DNA from: Ilex aquifolium
Lineage: Eukaryota > Streptophyta > Magnoliopsida > Aquifoliales > Aquifoliaceae
NCBI GenBank assembly: GCA_951799425.1
Contig: OX637392.1
Coordinates: 34,618,093-34,682,092 of the forward strand
DNA: 64,000 bases
Reading direction: 5' to 3'
This document shows, piece after piece, positions 1 to 12,222 of this stretch. Each line of letters opens with the position of its first letter. Position 1 is the stretch's first letter. The notes below the pieces were generated by a model. That model searched no databases. It was not told the DNA's origin and saw nothing but the letters and a program-made list of their open reading frames with translations. Both the position numbers and the translations under genes were made by a program.

Positions 1-277
1 CTTTAATCCAAGTATAAGGAAATTTTATAAAATCCATTATTGGGGACCTTTAAAATTACATTCGCCACACAGTCGCCTCGAACGACGTGCAAAAATCCGA
101 CTATCTCGGAATTCGACGAAATTTCTAGTGATTACTAGATTTCGCGTTGCGAATCCAATGGCACACTCCGTTTCCTCATCCAAGGTCTAGAACATGATTA
201 TTTCACATACGCATAAGGGTGGAGAATTACCATTTTGCCCTTTTTCAGAAAAAGTTCAATTTTTCCCGGGTTTTACA
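1..277 (-). mobile_element. LTR fragment, truncated by the window edge
   Basis: Read on the minus strand this begins TGTAAAACCCGGG at 277 and resembles the start of the solo LTR at 2986, with a shared AATTTCGAGATA-like stretch. It interrupts the LTR of the gag-only element: similarity between 278-866 and 16675-17251 stops at its edge. The far end lies outside the window, so no TSD can be checked. No coding capacity is seen. Confidence 0.5.
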
Positions 278-866
278 CTTTTTTCCAAAAAGAAGAACTT
301 TTAGGTCAAATCCTGTGCATCAAATCTTTGGGGCGCAGGTACAATATCTACCCAAACTTCAAGCTCAATTTTTGCATAGTTAGAAGCCAATTCAAGAAAT
401 TTTCATGAAATTTACTTTTGTAACTCTTAAAGTCTTGTTTCCAATGTTGTAAACATCAGGTTAATCGGACAACAGAGTGAAAAGTTATGACCAAAATACT
501 GAAGACATGTCAAAACTTTATCTTCTAGAATAATTTTATAATTCAACTCTAAATGAGTTTTCTACAAATTCGGATTCACGCAAGGATTAAATTGTTGTCT
601 TATCTTTATATCTTCATATTTTAATCTTGACTATTCAATCCTAATCAAATATCCCATTTTCTACCTTAACTCTTCTTCTAGTTTTTACTTCACTTGTCTT
701 ATTCATTATTACTTTAAATCAACTAAATTACCTGGGAAAAAAAATCAAATTACTAGGAAAAGTATCAAGCTAGAAAATAAAAGAATCGAATACAATTTAC
801 CTCAAATAATATTTAGTTAACCAATCATTAAATATAATAAACTAACACTTTTGATAGTTAATCACA
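278..866 (-). repeat. 3' LTR (partial) of the gag-only element
   Basis: About 590 bp align by eye with 16675-17251, from the AAAAGAAGA block to the terminal TTAATCA. On the minus strand the LTR starts TGTGATTAAC at 866, preceded by a purine-rich GGTTGGGGTG that would serve as PPT. It contains one copy of the recurrent module (about 378-517). The far end is lost to the LTR fragment at 1-277. Confidence 0.6.
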
Positions 867-2909
867 CACCCCAACCTAAATATTACTAATCCCTAGTATA
901 TATAGATCCCAAAAATTAATAGAAAAATAAAACAACCTAATAAAATAAAATGCAAATCCACTTTTGAAGGACTCACGATTGTATTTAGCATATGCAAAAG
1001 GCCTTTAAGTCCTTAGGTTACCCCTAGTGAACGAGTATAGTCTTGTGATGGTTTCAAGGGAATATACCTTCAAACTTCAATTAACCTGTTAAACCTTCAA
1101 TTTCACATATAACTTTAATCAAATACAAAGTAATATATATTTGATAAAACAAGCAGAAATTCATACCAAGTAAATTTATAGAATTAAAGGCTATATGACA
1201 TTATTCACATATCAACTTTCCGTTGAACCTAGTGTGTGGTGTGTAAATATTGATTAGATAACCAGTCAATGACAACTCGCCAATTCTACTATCTACGGTT
1301 AGCTTCGATGCAATCCTCATCAAAAAATATACTCTCAACAATAAATTCACTCTGATTATAGTTACTATGTATCCTCATAATATCATATGTGAGCAAATTT
1401 AATATAAAGCCAAGCAAAAGGTAACTCACATATATCTCATAATCAATAACCACTATATCAATAAAAAGGACTGACATAGTCTCATGAAAAGAAATCAATA
1501 TATGATTAGTAAAATAATCAATATTATCATGATTATTCACACAAGTCACACATCAACCAATACACTCTTGAGATCAAATAGGTCTTTTTCTAAGGTTGTA
1601 ATGGGGCCTTGGGATTAGGGTTTTGAAACAAAAGGTAGTCAAGAATTCAAAATGCTACCTCGTGAGAACAATACTTTACTTAACCATATTCTTTAACAAA
1701 CTTTCTTTCATCAACCTTCAGAAGCACTATTCACAACATTTTGATCATGCTTCTCTCTCTCTCCCTCTTTTCAAATGCATGCTTGCTATATATTTTTCTC
1801 ATTAATTTTTTTCTTTTTTTTTTTCCACAATGCTAGACATATTGGTTTTTTTCAGCTTTTTTTTTTTTCATAGCTCTTTTCTCTTTTTTTTTTTTTTCAA
1901 CAAGTAACATATGTAACTATTCACAAATAAGTAAAATTTCACATTTTCTTCAGTATCTCTCAACCATCATTAGATCATTTATATAAACAATATGACTAAA
2001 TCTCAGGATTACCAAGGTAAAAGATATTATCACATATTCTTGGCTTGGTTATTATATGTGATATAAGAAACAAATTTTGGTTCAAAAGGGCTCAATCACG
2101 ACTTTTAGGGATAAAATTACACCAGGAATAAGGCTAAGACTCATATTATCTCAAAGGCAGCCTAAAATCATATCTCAAAAGTTCTTTGTAACACACTTCT
2201 GATATAATTAATTCATAGTCAATTAAGCATTCACAGTATCAGCACTGATCAAAACAAGTATAATGAGACTATTCAAAGATATAGCTGAATAAAATTATTT
2301 TTATTGAGTAAATGTCAATTTCACTTCAAAAAGAATTGGCTCAAAACTCATTTCTATCTCCATTTATTTGTATCAAGTTCCAAAGTAATAATATCCTCTT
2401 CTAATCACTAATTCAATCATCGTCACACAAGTACTGATATTTTTAAGTTTCAATTGGGAACTCCAGATACATGATACTGAAGTATAGTCTAAAATTCCAT
2501 AACAGGCCAATATATTTATAAATTCAAGTTTTCATCACATATATCTTAACTTAATTATTAATCAAATTATATATGCACATAACTCAAGGTAAACAACAAA
2601 TTTGTTTTCTTTTCTTTCTATTCTTTTTATAGAATAAAATTCAAAAACAAATGCAAATTGTCACAACATTAAACACACCCACACCCCTTACCAAAATTCA
2701 ACATTGTCCTCAATGTAAAAATAAATACCATAATTCTCAATAAAAATAATGAACAAAGATCAAAGGATTAGAAATATCTAGTGCCTCAACAACTCTAAAA
2801 CTTGAAATATAAAATACTCAACAAAAAGAAAAACTATAAATCGAAAGATAAGAGAAAAAATAAAATAAAATAAAATCTAACCACTAATATACAAATCATG
2901 TCAAGACAA
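867..2909 (-). other. Non-coding interior of the gag-only element
   Basis: No convincing gene is present in this 2 kb. It is AT-rich with poly-T tracts near 1807-1890. On the minus strand it follows the gag stop codon (2910-2912) and carries a purine/GT-rich stretch near 2665-2715, of the kind seen downstream of coding regions in Athila/Tat-like retroelements. Short ORFs at 1289-1549 and 1623-1805 have no recognisable features. Confidence 0.5.
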
Positions 2910-2985
2910 TCAATCCGACTGCAATTCAGATTTGAATGTTCGACCATTCCATTTGACTGGCCTGAACTTGTGATGTCGCAATAAT
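2910..2985 (-). pseudogene. C-terminal end of the interrupted gag-like ORF
   Basis: When the solo LTR and one TSD copy are removed, the minus-strand reading frame from 15016 continues without a stop into this segment for about 25 codons and ends at TGA (2910-2912). The continuity supports both the insertion boundaries and the view that this was once coding. The function of this tail is not recognised. Confidence 0.5.
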
Positions 2986-4928
2986 TGTGAAACCCAAAAA
3001 AATTAAAACTTGATTATAAAGGGAAAAACAATAATTTGCCATTACGGTACGGGTTAAAAACTCAAATTTTTCTAGAAATCAAATAACGAAATGGATCTCA
3101 TTGTTGGATTTGTATCCCGAAATCTAGTTATCCAGTCAATTTTCATTGAATTTCGAGATAATTGACTTTTTTACGTTTTACGATGCAATCGAGTATTGCG
3201 CCACTAAACGTATGGCGATCAAATTTTATTCGCAGGACCTAAAAAATAATTTAAAATTATTTCAATAAAAATATATTAAAAATAACGCAGGGTGAGATTT
3301 AATTGATTCGAAATAATTAAACCAGTTAAATCCGGACGTGTGGCGCAAATAAAAAGGAGGAAATTTGGGTTTTTCACCCATTTGCATCCCAAAGATCAGC
3401 CGGAGAGAGAGAGAGAGAGAGAAATTCTCCAAGTTCTCTTCATCTTCTTTCTTAGATCCACGAAGATCCAACCGTTGAATCGCTTCAAGCCAAGAATTAA
3501 AGTTGCTCTATGCAACAAGGGGTACGCAACCATACCTAAGATCGTGCCTTTCTCCAAAGATGGGAACCAAGGGCTAAGGCTTGGAAGGCCTGATTTGGGA
3601 TGTTTGGGATTTCTATTACGTAGACTCACGCTACAAGAGGTAGAGTTCCCTACTATCTTGGTTTGTTTCCAACCTAAAGTGGTGATATGAAATGGGTAGG
3701 GCTAGAGATATAATCTCATGTGTTAGCCCACACCTAGTGTATCTAGGATATGGAAAATTGGTATGAGAATATGTTAAAACCATTTCTTGCTTGATTTGGG
3801 TTTGAGGAAATGGATTGTTTGGGCATGCTAAGTGTTTACATCTTTTTTGCCTACTAAGTGTTTGATAAAATGCTTAGAAATTCAAGTATGTTACTTGGAT
3901 TGAAATCACATGTGACATGTTTGGGAATATTTATAGAAAATGGACATGTTTATTATATGTTTTATGATATGATGAAAATGATAATATGAATTGTAACTAT
4001 ACATTATATTTGTATATGCATAGGTATCATCGCATTCGTGGGCATCCGACATGAGTGTGGGTGTGCGTGCATATTTTTAATCATGTACCATTTTGGTGGA
4101 ATGATATGTGGGCTCAAGAAAGTTGGACCTAGGTCTAGTTGAGCCGCATGGATTTGCATTGAAAAATGTGTTAGAGTTAGCAAGAAGGGTTATATTCTCC
4201 CTTGGTTGCAAGACCTGGTAACTTCAAATATGCACTCATGTTGGTATTGAGTCCATGAAGTGTGTCGGTGCACACATAACCATTGGTGGAAGTCCATAGA
4301 TACCGTGTTGGTTAGGTGACCTTTGGTGGAAGTCCATAAATACCTACCCCAAGAAAGACACGGATTTTATAAAATATTCATTGGATGTCTAACATCAATG
4401 GCGGGGGCTTGAAATGCCCAGATGCATACGCATGGCATAACATGTGTTATGGGAGCCGGTGGGGCTCAATTTGCATTGCATGCATTAGTTCTCATCTCAT
4501 GGCATGGCGTGGAATTATAGCATTCATTTATGAAATTTATGTATCTGAATGGATGTTTGACATGATAATTTGTTTGTGACATTTTACATGCATCTAGGTT
4601 GGGAGGCAATCTTCATAGGAGATACCCTATTGAGTGTGGCTCACCTTTTATGAGAATATATTTCAAGTACCGGACAGACATCCGCAGGGGACCCTCTTAT
4701 GGGCCCGCTTTGAGAAGATAGCCGAGTTATGGCTCTTGAGTTTGAGTTTTGTAGTCCCTTGTGAATTCACATTTTGGCCTTGTCTATTTTGGAAAACTAA
4801 AACTTGTATATTCTTTTGGAACAAGGGCATGTAATTGGGACTTAATGTATGAACATTGTTCTTTTATGAATGAATGTTGTATGACAATGGTTGTGGATGA
4901 GTATTAAACCTACGCTTGAATATTAATG

Positions 4929-7488
4929 TGTAAACCCCCACATATTTATATTAATATAGTAATGTACTTGTTTAGTTATTCTTATATATGTAATGAAATA
5001 AAAATAAAATAAAGTCCACTGGAATTTTCGTGCACCAGATTTTAGAATATGAACAGTGCACGTGAACAGACTAGCTGCAACTTCAAGCCCAATTTCGATC
5101 TTGATGCAGTCAATATCTCTCAAAACTCAAAACATGGAAGTTGTAGAACTCTTTCTTAGTGTTCCATAGCATCTTGAATCATCTCAATCGGAGCTCGGAT
5201 GACAGAGTTATGGCCAGATAACGAAGCGATGTCGAAACAGTCCAATTGTGCACGTAAACAGTGTACTAGCTGCTACTTCAAGCCCAATTTCGATCTTTAT
5301 TCAGTAAATATCTATCAAAACTCAAAACATGGAAGTTGTATAAATATTTCTTAGCGTTCCATAGCATCTTGAATCATCTCAATCGGAGCTCGGACGAGAG
5401 AGTTATGCCCAGATAACGAAGCGATGTCGAAACAGTCCAATTAGTTCCGTTTTGCATTTAACGTCTCCATTTGCATCCTAAATCAAAATATAATAATAAT
5501 GAGTACATTTAGGCTTAAAATAATTATAAAAGGCTAAATATTAAAATAGAAAAATATGACATTTTGCATTCTCATCAATATATTGAAACCATAAGAATAA
5601 AATAGTAATTTTAGTATTTCGAGTGTAAATTTATTTTAATTTGAAATAAATCTTAAAAATAAATGTTTTTAGGTTAAAATAACATTAAAAATGAATCTAG
5701 AACGTCGAAAAACCATAGGGTAGTCATATGGATCAAATTGGATATTTTAGTGGCAAAACCGTAATTTTGGAGAAAGCCAAAACAGCATGTGAACAGTAAC
5801 TTCGGGGTTGGCTGTGTTTAAACACTGATTTCAGTACTTTACTCCCATTTCTTTCACTCCACTCTCACCCCACACCTCTTGGAACCTTAGAGGAAGATTA
5901 AGGAAGGAAGAAAAGGGAAGAAGGAGGTCTATAGGGCTTGGGCTTTCACTTGGAATCTTTGATTCAAGGTAGGGGTTTCTCTCACTCTTGTTCATTGAGG
6001 CTAGGGCTATATATATATGTATATATATATGTTTTTTACTCTAAATCTTAGATATTTGTTAGAAAATATTTGATTTTTGATATTTTTGCAAATATTATCA
6101 TGTTTAAAAGAAGGCTATGGTTAGATTGCCATGAAACCTCTATTTCTTGTTTCGAAAATCCTTGTGCTCATGAGAGGTGGATTTTTCTCTAAATATTCAT
6201 TTTTTCTTGATTTCTAAAACTTTAGTGCTTTGTGTTGAGTAATAAATGATGTTGTGATCTCTTGTATTTTTCCTTAATTGGTCATTGAAATTGTTACATG
6301 ATAAATTAGGGAATTTTTGAGATATGCTTGTAAAATGAGAAATTGTGAATTTTGTATTTATTTGGAATTGTTGGTGAATTGAGAATATTTTGGTTTCCTC
6401 ATTTGTATGGTTGTTGTGATGGACTTGGATTGCCATCGAGAGATGTCGTAGAGTGTTAGAGGTTAGTCTATCCCAGTGGGGGTGAGATGGTTTCCTAACA
6501 CTTGTAGTGGATTGTCATTTGCTAATGCGACCACTATCGTTCACGGGAGTTCGAACAAGAGATGGTATACTTTCCCTGGGAAGGGACTCGTCACTGTCAT
6601 TGGGATGGTAGACGCCCTTTCCTAAAGTGTTTGTGATTGTGATGGTGATTGGTGGACTAGGTATAATCGTTGGGTAGATTTATGAGAAGCAATCAACATA
6701 CATGGTACGGGAATGAACCAATATACCTGCGATGATGGGTTTGATCGTCTTGGCCGGTGCATTGGTATAGGACAATGCATCGGAAGGCGCCCTTCCTAAA
6801 TGGCTTAAAGTTGGAAATGGTATATTATTATGAAATTTATCTTAACATTTCATTTGATTATTGTTACGGCTTAAACTTGAGATCTATTTAAAATGCCCTG
6901 TTTTTCCTTCAAAATTGATATATGTTATTTACGAAATGAGACCGACCAGTTCTTATCTGTTTTTCTAAACCTTGTTCGAGTTTGGAAGGATTTTTCTACA
7001 GAGCTTCGTGCTCACCCCCTATAGTTAAACATTTTACAGATTATGAGTTGGAGGAGGAGCTCGGTGCTAACGAGCTGGGCCATGGAGAAGCTTCATTGGA
7101 GGGGTACATGGATCCCGAGTGGGACATCTAGAGATGTCGTTTATTTTTGTGCTAGACTAGGAACGATTATGTACAATCATGTAAAGTCTAGTATTTTGTT
7201 TATTTCGCTGCTAAGTTCAAATGTAATTCTTTTGATGTAGTAGCCATGGTTTGGGCTTATTCTTTTGGATAATGTTGTAAATATTTTATGGATCAATGGA
7301 CCCAGTGTAGTCAATGTAGTATAATTGCACAGGTTGTGTTTTGGGTAGAGCTCCCCGAACAAAGGAGACTCTACCCGAATTTTGTTAAATTAAGGAACCC
7401 CGGTTATTTATCGATTTTATTAGTTGCTCTCATGGTATGAATGGTGTTAGAAGGTAATGCCTTCCAAGGTGGTTTTTGGGGCGTTACA
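4929..7488 (+). repeat. 5' LTR of the defective chromovirus
   Basis: 2560 bp, TGTAAACC to GCGTTACA. The U3 side carries a tandem duplication of about 192 bp (5056-5247 and 5248-5446), each unit starting with GTGCACGT and including one copy of the recurrent module that ends in GAGTTATG. An (AT)n/GTATAT stretch lies at 6008-6030. The last 500 bp match the 3' part of the solo LTRs at 38691 and 43711. Confidence 0.9.
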
Positions 7489-7493
7489 GAATT

Positions 7494-7505
7494 TGGTATC
7501 AGAGC
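7494..7505 (+). other. Primer-binding site (initiator Met tRNA)
   Basis: TGGTATCAGAGC lies five bases after the 5' LTR end. It is the standard plant PBS complementary to the 3' end of initiator methionine tRNA, where minus-strand DNA synthesis begins. Confidence 0.9.
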
Positions 7506-7648
7506 TTAGGCTTTAGGTCTTACATGGGAGCTGTAGGTTATGGATCACCACTAGAGATGTAGGATTAGGGTGAAGGAAATTGTTAGTCTAGTTTTATATG
7601 AACCATATGCTTTAGATTAAAGTAATACATAGGATAACTTGTATATCA

Positions 7649-10600
7649 ATGAAACTAAATTGTGAATTGATGTGCAGGATGGACGGCAGAAATGTACGCG
7701 GACGTGGACGTGGGCGTTGTCGTGGACGCCCAGCACCACCGTCGCCACCACCCCCCAATGTAATGCAAGGCATATATCAATGCTTGAGGGAGCTCACCAC
7801 TCTGGTGCAAAGCCAGAATGGAAACAACCACAACCACAACCACAATGGTGGAGCGCATCCTCTAGCGCAAGTACCGGGCAATGGAAACGGAGATCGAATG
7901 ATGGTGGTTCTTCGAGAATTTCTGAGGCAACGCCCACCTACATTTCAAGGGAGCTCTCAACCCTTAGAAGCGGATAAGTGGATTCGTCGTATAAGGAAGA
8001 TTTGTGACGACATGGGAGTTGCCGAGGACTTGAGGTTTGACTTGGCTACCTATTTGTTCGAGGGGGAGGCCGACCATTGGTGGGATTCGGTAAAGAGACG
8101 AAGGAACCCTGATGCACTTACTTGGGAGGAGTTTGACCAAATCTTCCAAGACAAATATTTTCCTGAGTCGGTTAGAGACAAGATGAGTGCCGATTTCCTC
8201 GCTCTTCGACAAGGTAGCTTGACTGTGATGGAGTATGAGAGGAAGTTTGACGAGTTATCCAGATATGCCACATAGTTCATCTCCACAGAGGCCAGGAAGG
8301 CCAAGCGTTTCGAGCAGGGTTTGAGGCCTGCAATTAGAGAGAAGTTTGTGGCTCTCAGGATCCGTGACTATGGGGATCTGGTGGATAGAGCTGCACTGGT
8401 AGAGAGGGATATGGAGGACAGTTAGAGGAGGTAGAACGCCATGAGGGGAGGTTCGATTCGGGCGGGTGCTAGTAGCTGTGGAGCGCAGAGAGTGGCACCC
8501 TACCGTCGCCCAGATCAGGCAGGGGGACAGAGACCTCAGATAGCTCGAGGAGCAGGAGGTGTACCGGGGAGGACAGCCACAGACCCCCGTCAGTGTTTCG
8601 CATGTGAAGGAGTGGGGCACTTCAGACACAATTGCCCATCGCTTCCACCGAGGGACAACCAAGCGACAGGACAAGTGGCTGCAAACAAGCCACTACAGCA
8701 GCAGAGGCCGTTGGGAGCTCTAGCCCCAAGCAGCGCCACTCAGGGGAGAGTATTTGCCTTGACCCAACCGGAGGAAGATGCCTTCAATGCCGTTGTGGAA
8801 GGTATCCTTCTTCTCTATAATTCTTGGGCCCGAATTTTATTTGATCCCGGTGTGACTCATTCTTTTATACGTACTGCGTATGCTATTAATTTGGGATTGG
8901 GTTTCGAGAAGCTAGAACATGCACTGAATGTTGACTTGCCTACGGGAGAACAGTTGGGTACCAGCCGGGTCTGCAAGGGTTGCGTGCTTCGCATTGGGGA
9001 GCACGAATTGATTGTGGATTTGGTTGCTCTAGATATGAAGGGGTATGACGTTATATTCGGGATGAACTTGTTGTCCATTTTCCGGGCGGTAATGGATTGT
9101 TTCCGCAAGCGAATTACATTTCAGTTACCAGGAGGGGTAGTTTTCAGTTTTATCAATAACCGAAGTTCTTCCCATCCATTTCCTACTAGGGGTAGTAAAT
9201 TCTTGAAAGCTAAGGCGAGAAGCCATTTGAGTTTCTTAGCTAGCTTGATGGGAGATGATCGGGATAAATTCCCTACAGACGTCGTGTTGATAGTATCGGA
9301 TTTTCTGGATGTCTTCCCAGACGAATTACCAGGGTTACCCCCACAAAGAGAGATTGCGTTCAAGATTGATCTCTATCCGAGAACTGAACCCATATCCATT
9401 GCTCCCTACCGGATGGCACCTTTGGAGTTGAAGGAGCTGAGGAAGCAGTTGGATCATTTGTTGGAGATTGGGTTTATCCATTTAAGTACTTCACCTTGGG
9501 GAGCCCCGGTCCTCTTTGTGAAGAAAACGGATGAGACACTACGGTTACGCACGGATTACCGGAGGTTGAATCGGGTTACTATGAAGAATAAATACCCTTT
9601 GCCACGAATTGATAACTTATTTGATCAGTTGAAGAGTTCGAAGTATTACTCCAAGATTGATCTTCGCACAGGGTACCATCAATTGCGGATAAAGGAGGAA
9701 GATATTCCTAAGACTGTTTTTCGTACCCGGTATGGTCATTTCGAGTATACGGTGATACCGTTCGGATTGACTAATGCTCCAGCAGCCTTCATGGATTTGA
9801 TGCACAGGGTATTCCGGCCGTATTTAGATCAGTTTGTCATTGTGTTTATTGATGACATCTTGATTTATTCACAGACCCAAGAGGAGCATGGACGTCATCT
9901 CTCGATTGTGTTACAAACATTGAGAGAGCATAAATTGTATGTGAAGATGAGTAAGTGCGAGTTTTGGATGAAGGAAGTGAAATTCCTTGGTCATGTTGTG
10001 TCCGAACAAGGGGTAGTTGTTGATCCTGCAAAGATTGAGGCCGTGATGAAATGGGAACCACCGAAGAATGTGACGGACGTACGCAGTTTCTTAGGGTTAG
10101 CTGGTTATTATCGTAGGTTTGTGGAAGGGTTCTCAAAGCTTGCAATGCCAATGACTCGCCTCACAAGGAAGGGAGAAAAATTCGTGTGGACTCAAGCGTG
10201 TGAGCTAGCCTTTCGCACTTTGAAGGAGAAGTTGACAACGGCGCCTATCCTCATTATACCGAGTAATGGAGAAGGATACGACGTCTACACCGATGCTTCA
10301 CTACAAGGCTTGGGATGTGTGCTAATGCAAGGAGGAAAGGTGGTTGCCTATGGTTCTAGGCAACTCAAGGTTCATGAACAGAACTATCCCACCCATGACT
10401 TAGAGCTTGCCGCTGTGGTCTTTGCTCTTAAGTTGTGGAGGTGTTATTTGTATGGAGAGAAATTCCAAGTGTTCTCTGATCATAAAAACCTCAAGTATAT
10501 CTTCACATAGAAAGACTTGAATCTCCGGCAAAGGAGGTGGATTGAGTACCTAGAAGACTACGATTTCACACTCAACTGCCATCCGGGGAAGGCGAATGTA

Positions 10601-12181
10601 GTTGCCGATGCACTTAGCAGGAAGTCTCAGGGTGAACTCAATGTTTCCATAGGTGAATGGAAGTTGAAGGATGCCCTTGGAGATTTTGATCTATGGGTTG
10701 GAGAAGATGGATCCCGACCATGTTTGTTCAACCTTGTGGCTCAACCTACTCTCCAACGTAGGGTTGTGGAATTGCAATGCTTGGATCCTGAATTAGCGTC
10801 GATTCGAGCTAAATTGGAAAATGGAGAAACTATGGAGGGTTGGTCTTTGAGAAACGGAGAATTGAGATATGGGGAGAAGCTATGCGTTCCCGATGATTCG
10901 TCCCTAAAGGAGGAGATACTTGGTGAGTGTCATCGCTCTAAGTTTGTTATCCACCCCGGTAGCACAAAAATGTATAGGGACATGAAGCGCCAATATTGGT
11001 GGAAGGGAATGAAGAAGGATGTGGCAAGGTTCATAGCACGATGTGCGGTGTGCCAGCAGGTGAAGATCGAACATCAAAAGCCAGGAGGATTACTACAGTC
11101 TTTGTCTATCCCAGAGTGGAAGTGGGATCATATCACCATGGATTTCGTGTCGGGTTTACCACGGACGTCGCACGGGCATAATGCAGTATGGGTTATTGTG
11201 GATAGACTCACCAAGTCCGCTCATTTTTTGGGTATGAAGACCATGGACACATTCGAGACTTTGAGCCAGCTGTATATCCGTGAGATTGTGCGATTGCATG
11301 GAGTTCCGCTTCCTATCGTGTCGGATCGTGATTCTCAGTTTGTGGCGCGGTTCTGGCAAAGTCTACAACAAGCCATGGGGACAGAGTTACATTTCAGCAC
11401 AGCTTTTCATCCCCAAACGGATGGCCAATCCGAGAGGGTGATACAGATTGTGGAAGACATGTTACGTGCTTGCGTGTTGGACTTCAAAGGAAGCTGGAGT
11501 GATCACTTGTCGTTGGTGGAGTTTGCGTATAACAACAGCTATCAGGCAAGCATTGGGATGGCACCGTATGAAGCATTGTATGGAAGACTGTGTAGATCCC
11601 CGACGTGTTGGTTAGAAGCCGGCGAGTGTAATTTGTTTGGACCGGAGATTGTTCGGGGAACTACCGAGAAAATTCAACTCATCCGAGAGAGACTACGCAC
11701 GGCACAAAGTCGACAGAAAATCTATGCGGATCAAAGACGAAGACCCTTGGAATTCAAAGTGGGAGACTACGTGTTCCTCAAAGTGTCGCCCAAGAAAGGA
11801 GTATTTAGATTCGGCAAGAAGGGAAAGTTAGCGCCAAGATATACCGGGCCATTTGAAGTGATCAAAGTTGTGGGCAAAGTGGCGTATCAGTTGTGGTTAC
11901 CAGCTCAGTTGTCTGGGGTACATGACGTATTTCACGTGTCGATGTTGAGAAAGTGTCAATCGGATGCAACGCCGGTCGTAGACTTGGAAGATATTGAAAT
12001 TCAAGATGGAGCCACCTATGAAGAACAACTGGTGAAGATTCTCGACGCCAAAGAAAAGGTGCTCCATAACAAATTCATCCGACTAGTGAAGGTTTTTTGG
12101 CAACACCATGGAGTGGAAGAAGCTACTTGGGAACCGGAGCTAGAAATGCGAGAGAAGTACCCGCACTTATTCGCTACTTGA
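7649..12181 (+). pseudogene. Gag-pol polyprotein with chromodomain, four nonsense mutations
   Basis: About 1511 codons in one continuous frame, broken by TAG at 8273-8275, 8423-8425, 8432-8434 and 10508-10510, with no frameshift. Compared with the intact copy at 24930-29435, the last three replace CAG (Gln) and the first replaces GAG (Glu). Visible parts in order: Arg/Gly-rich N-terminus; retrotransposon gag; CCHC zinc knuckle (8594-8635, C-x2-C-x4-H-x4-C); aspartic protease with Asp-Pro-Gly at 8843; reverse transcriptase with FIDD (DD at 9851); RNase H; integrase with its HHCC finger, core Asp residues and Glu near 11430; and a C-terminal chromodomain ending near the TGA stop at 12179. The chromodomain of such elements is known to bind methylated histone tails and steer insertion. 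The product would copy and integrate the element, but this copy cannot make it whole. The start is taken from the intact relative; 7679 is an alternative ATG. Confidence 0.93.
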
Positions 12182-12208
12182 GGTAAGTTTCGAGGACGAA
12201 ACTTTCTT

Positions 12209-12222
12209 TAAGGGGGGTGGAT
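12209..12222 (+). other. Polypurine tract
   Basis: A purine-rich run (AAGGGGGGTGGA) directly before the 3' LTR start at 12223. It would prime plus-strand synthesis. The equivalent in the young element is at 24889-24903 on the minus strand. Confidence 0.8.

Noticed and set aside
3340..3690. 116-codon plus-strand ORF and antisense ORFs (3262-3629)
   Set aside because: They lie inside the solo LTR leader, cross a GA microsatellite and show no domain. Overlapping ORFs on both strands argue for chance.
8255..8674. 139-codon antisense ORF opposite the chromovirus gag
   Set aside because: It is a shadow of the gag frame. The same strand in the young copy shows only similar fortuitous ORFs.
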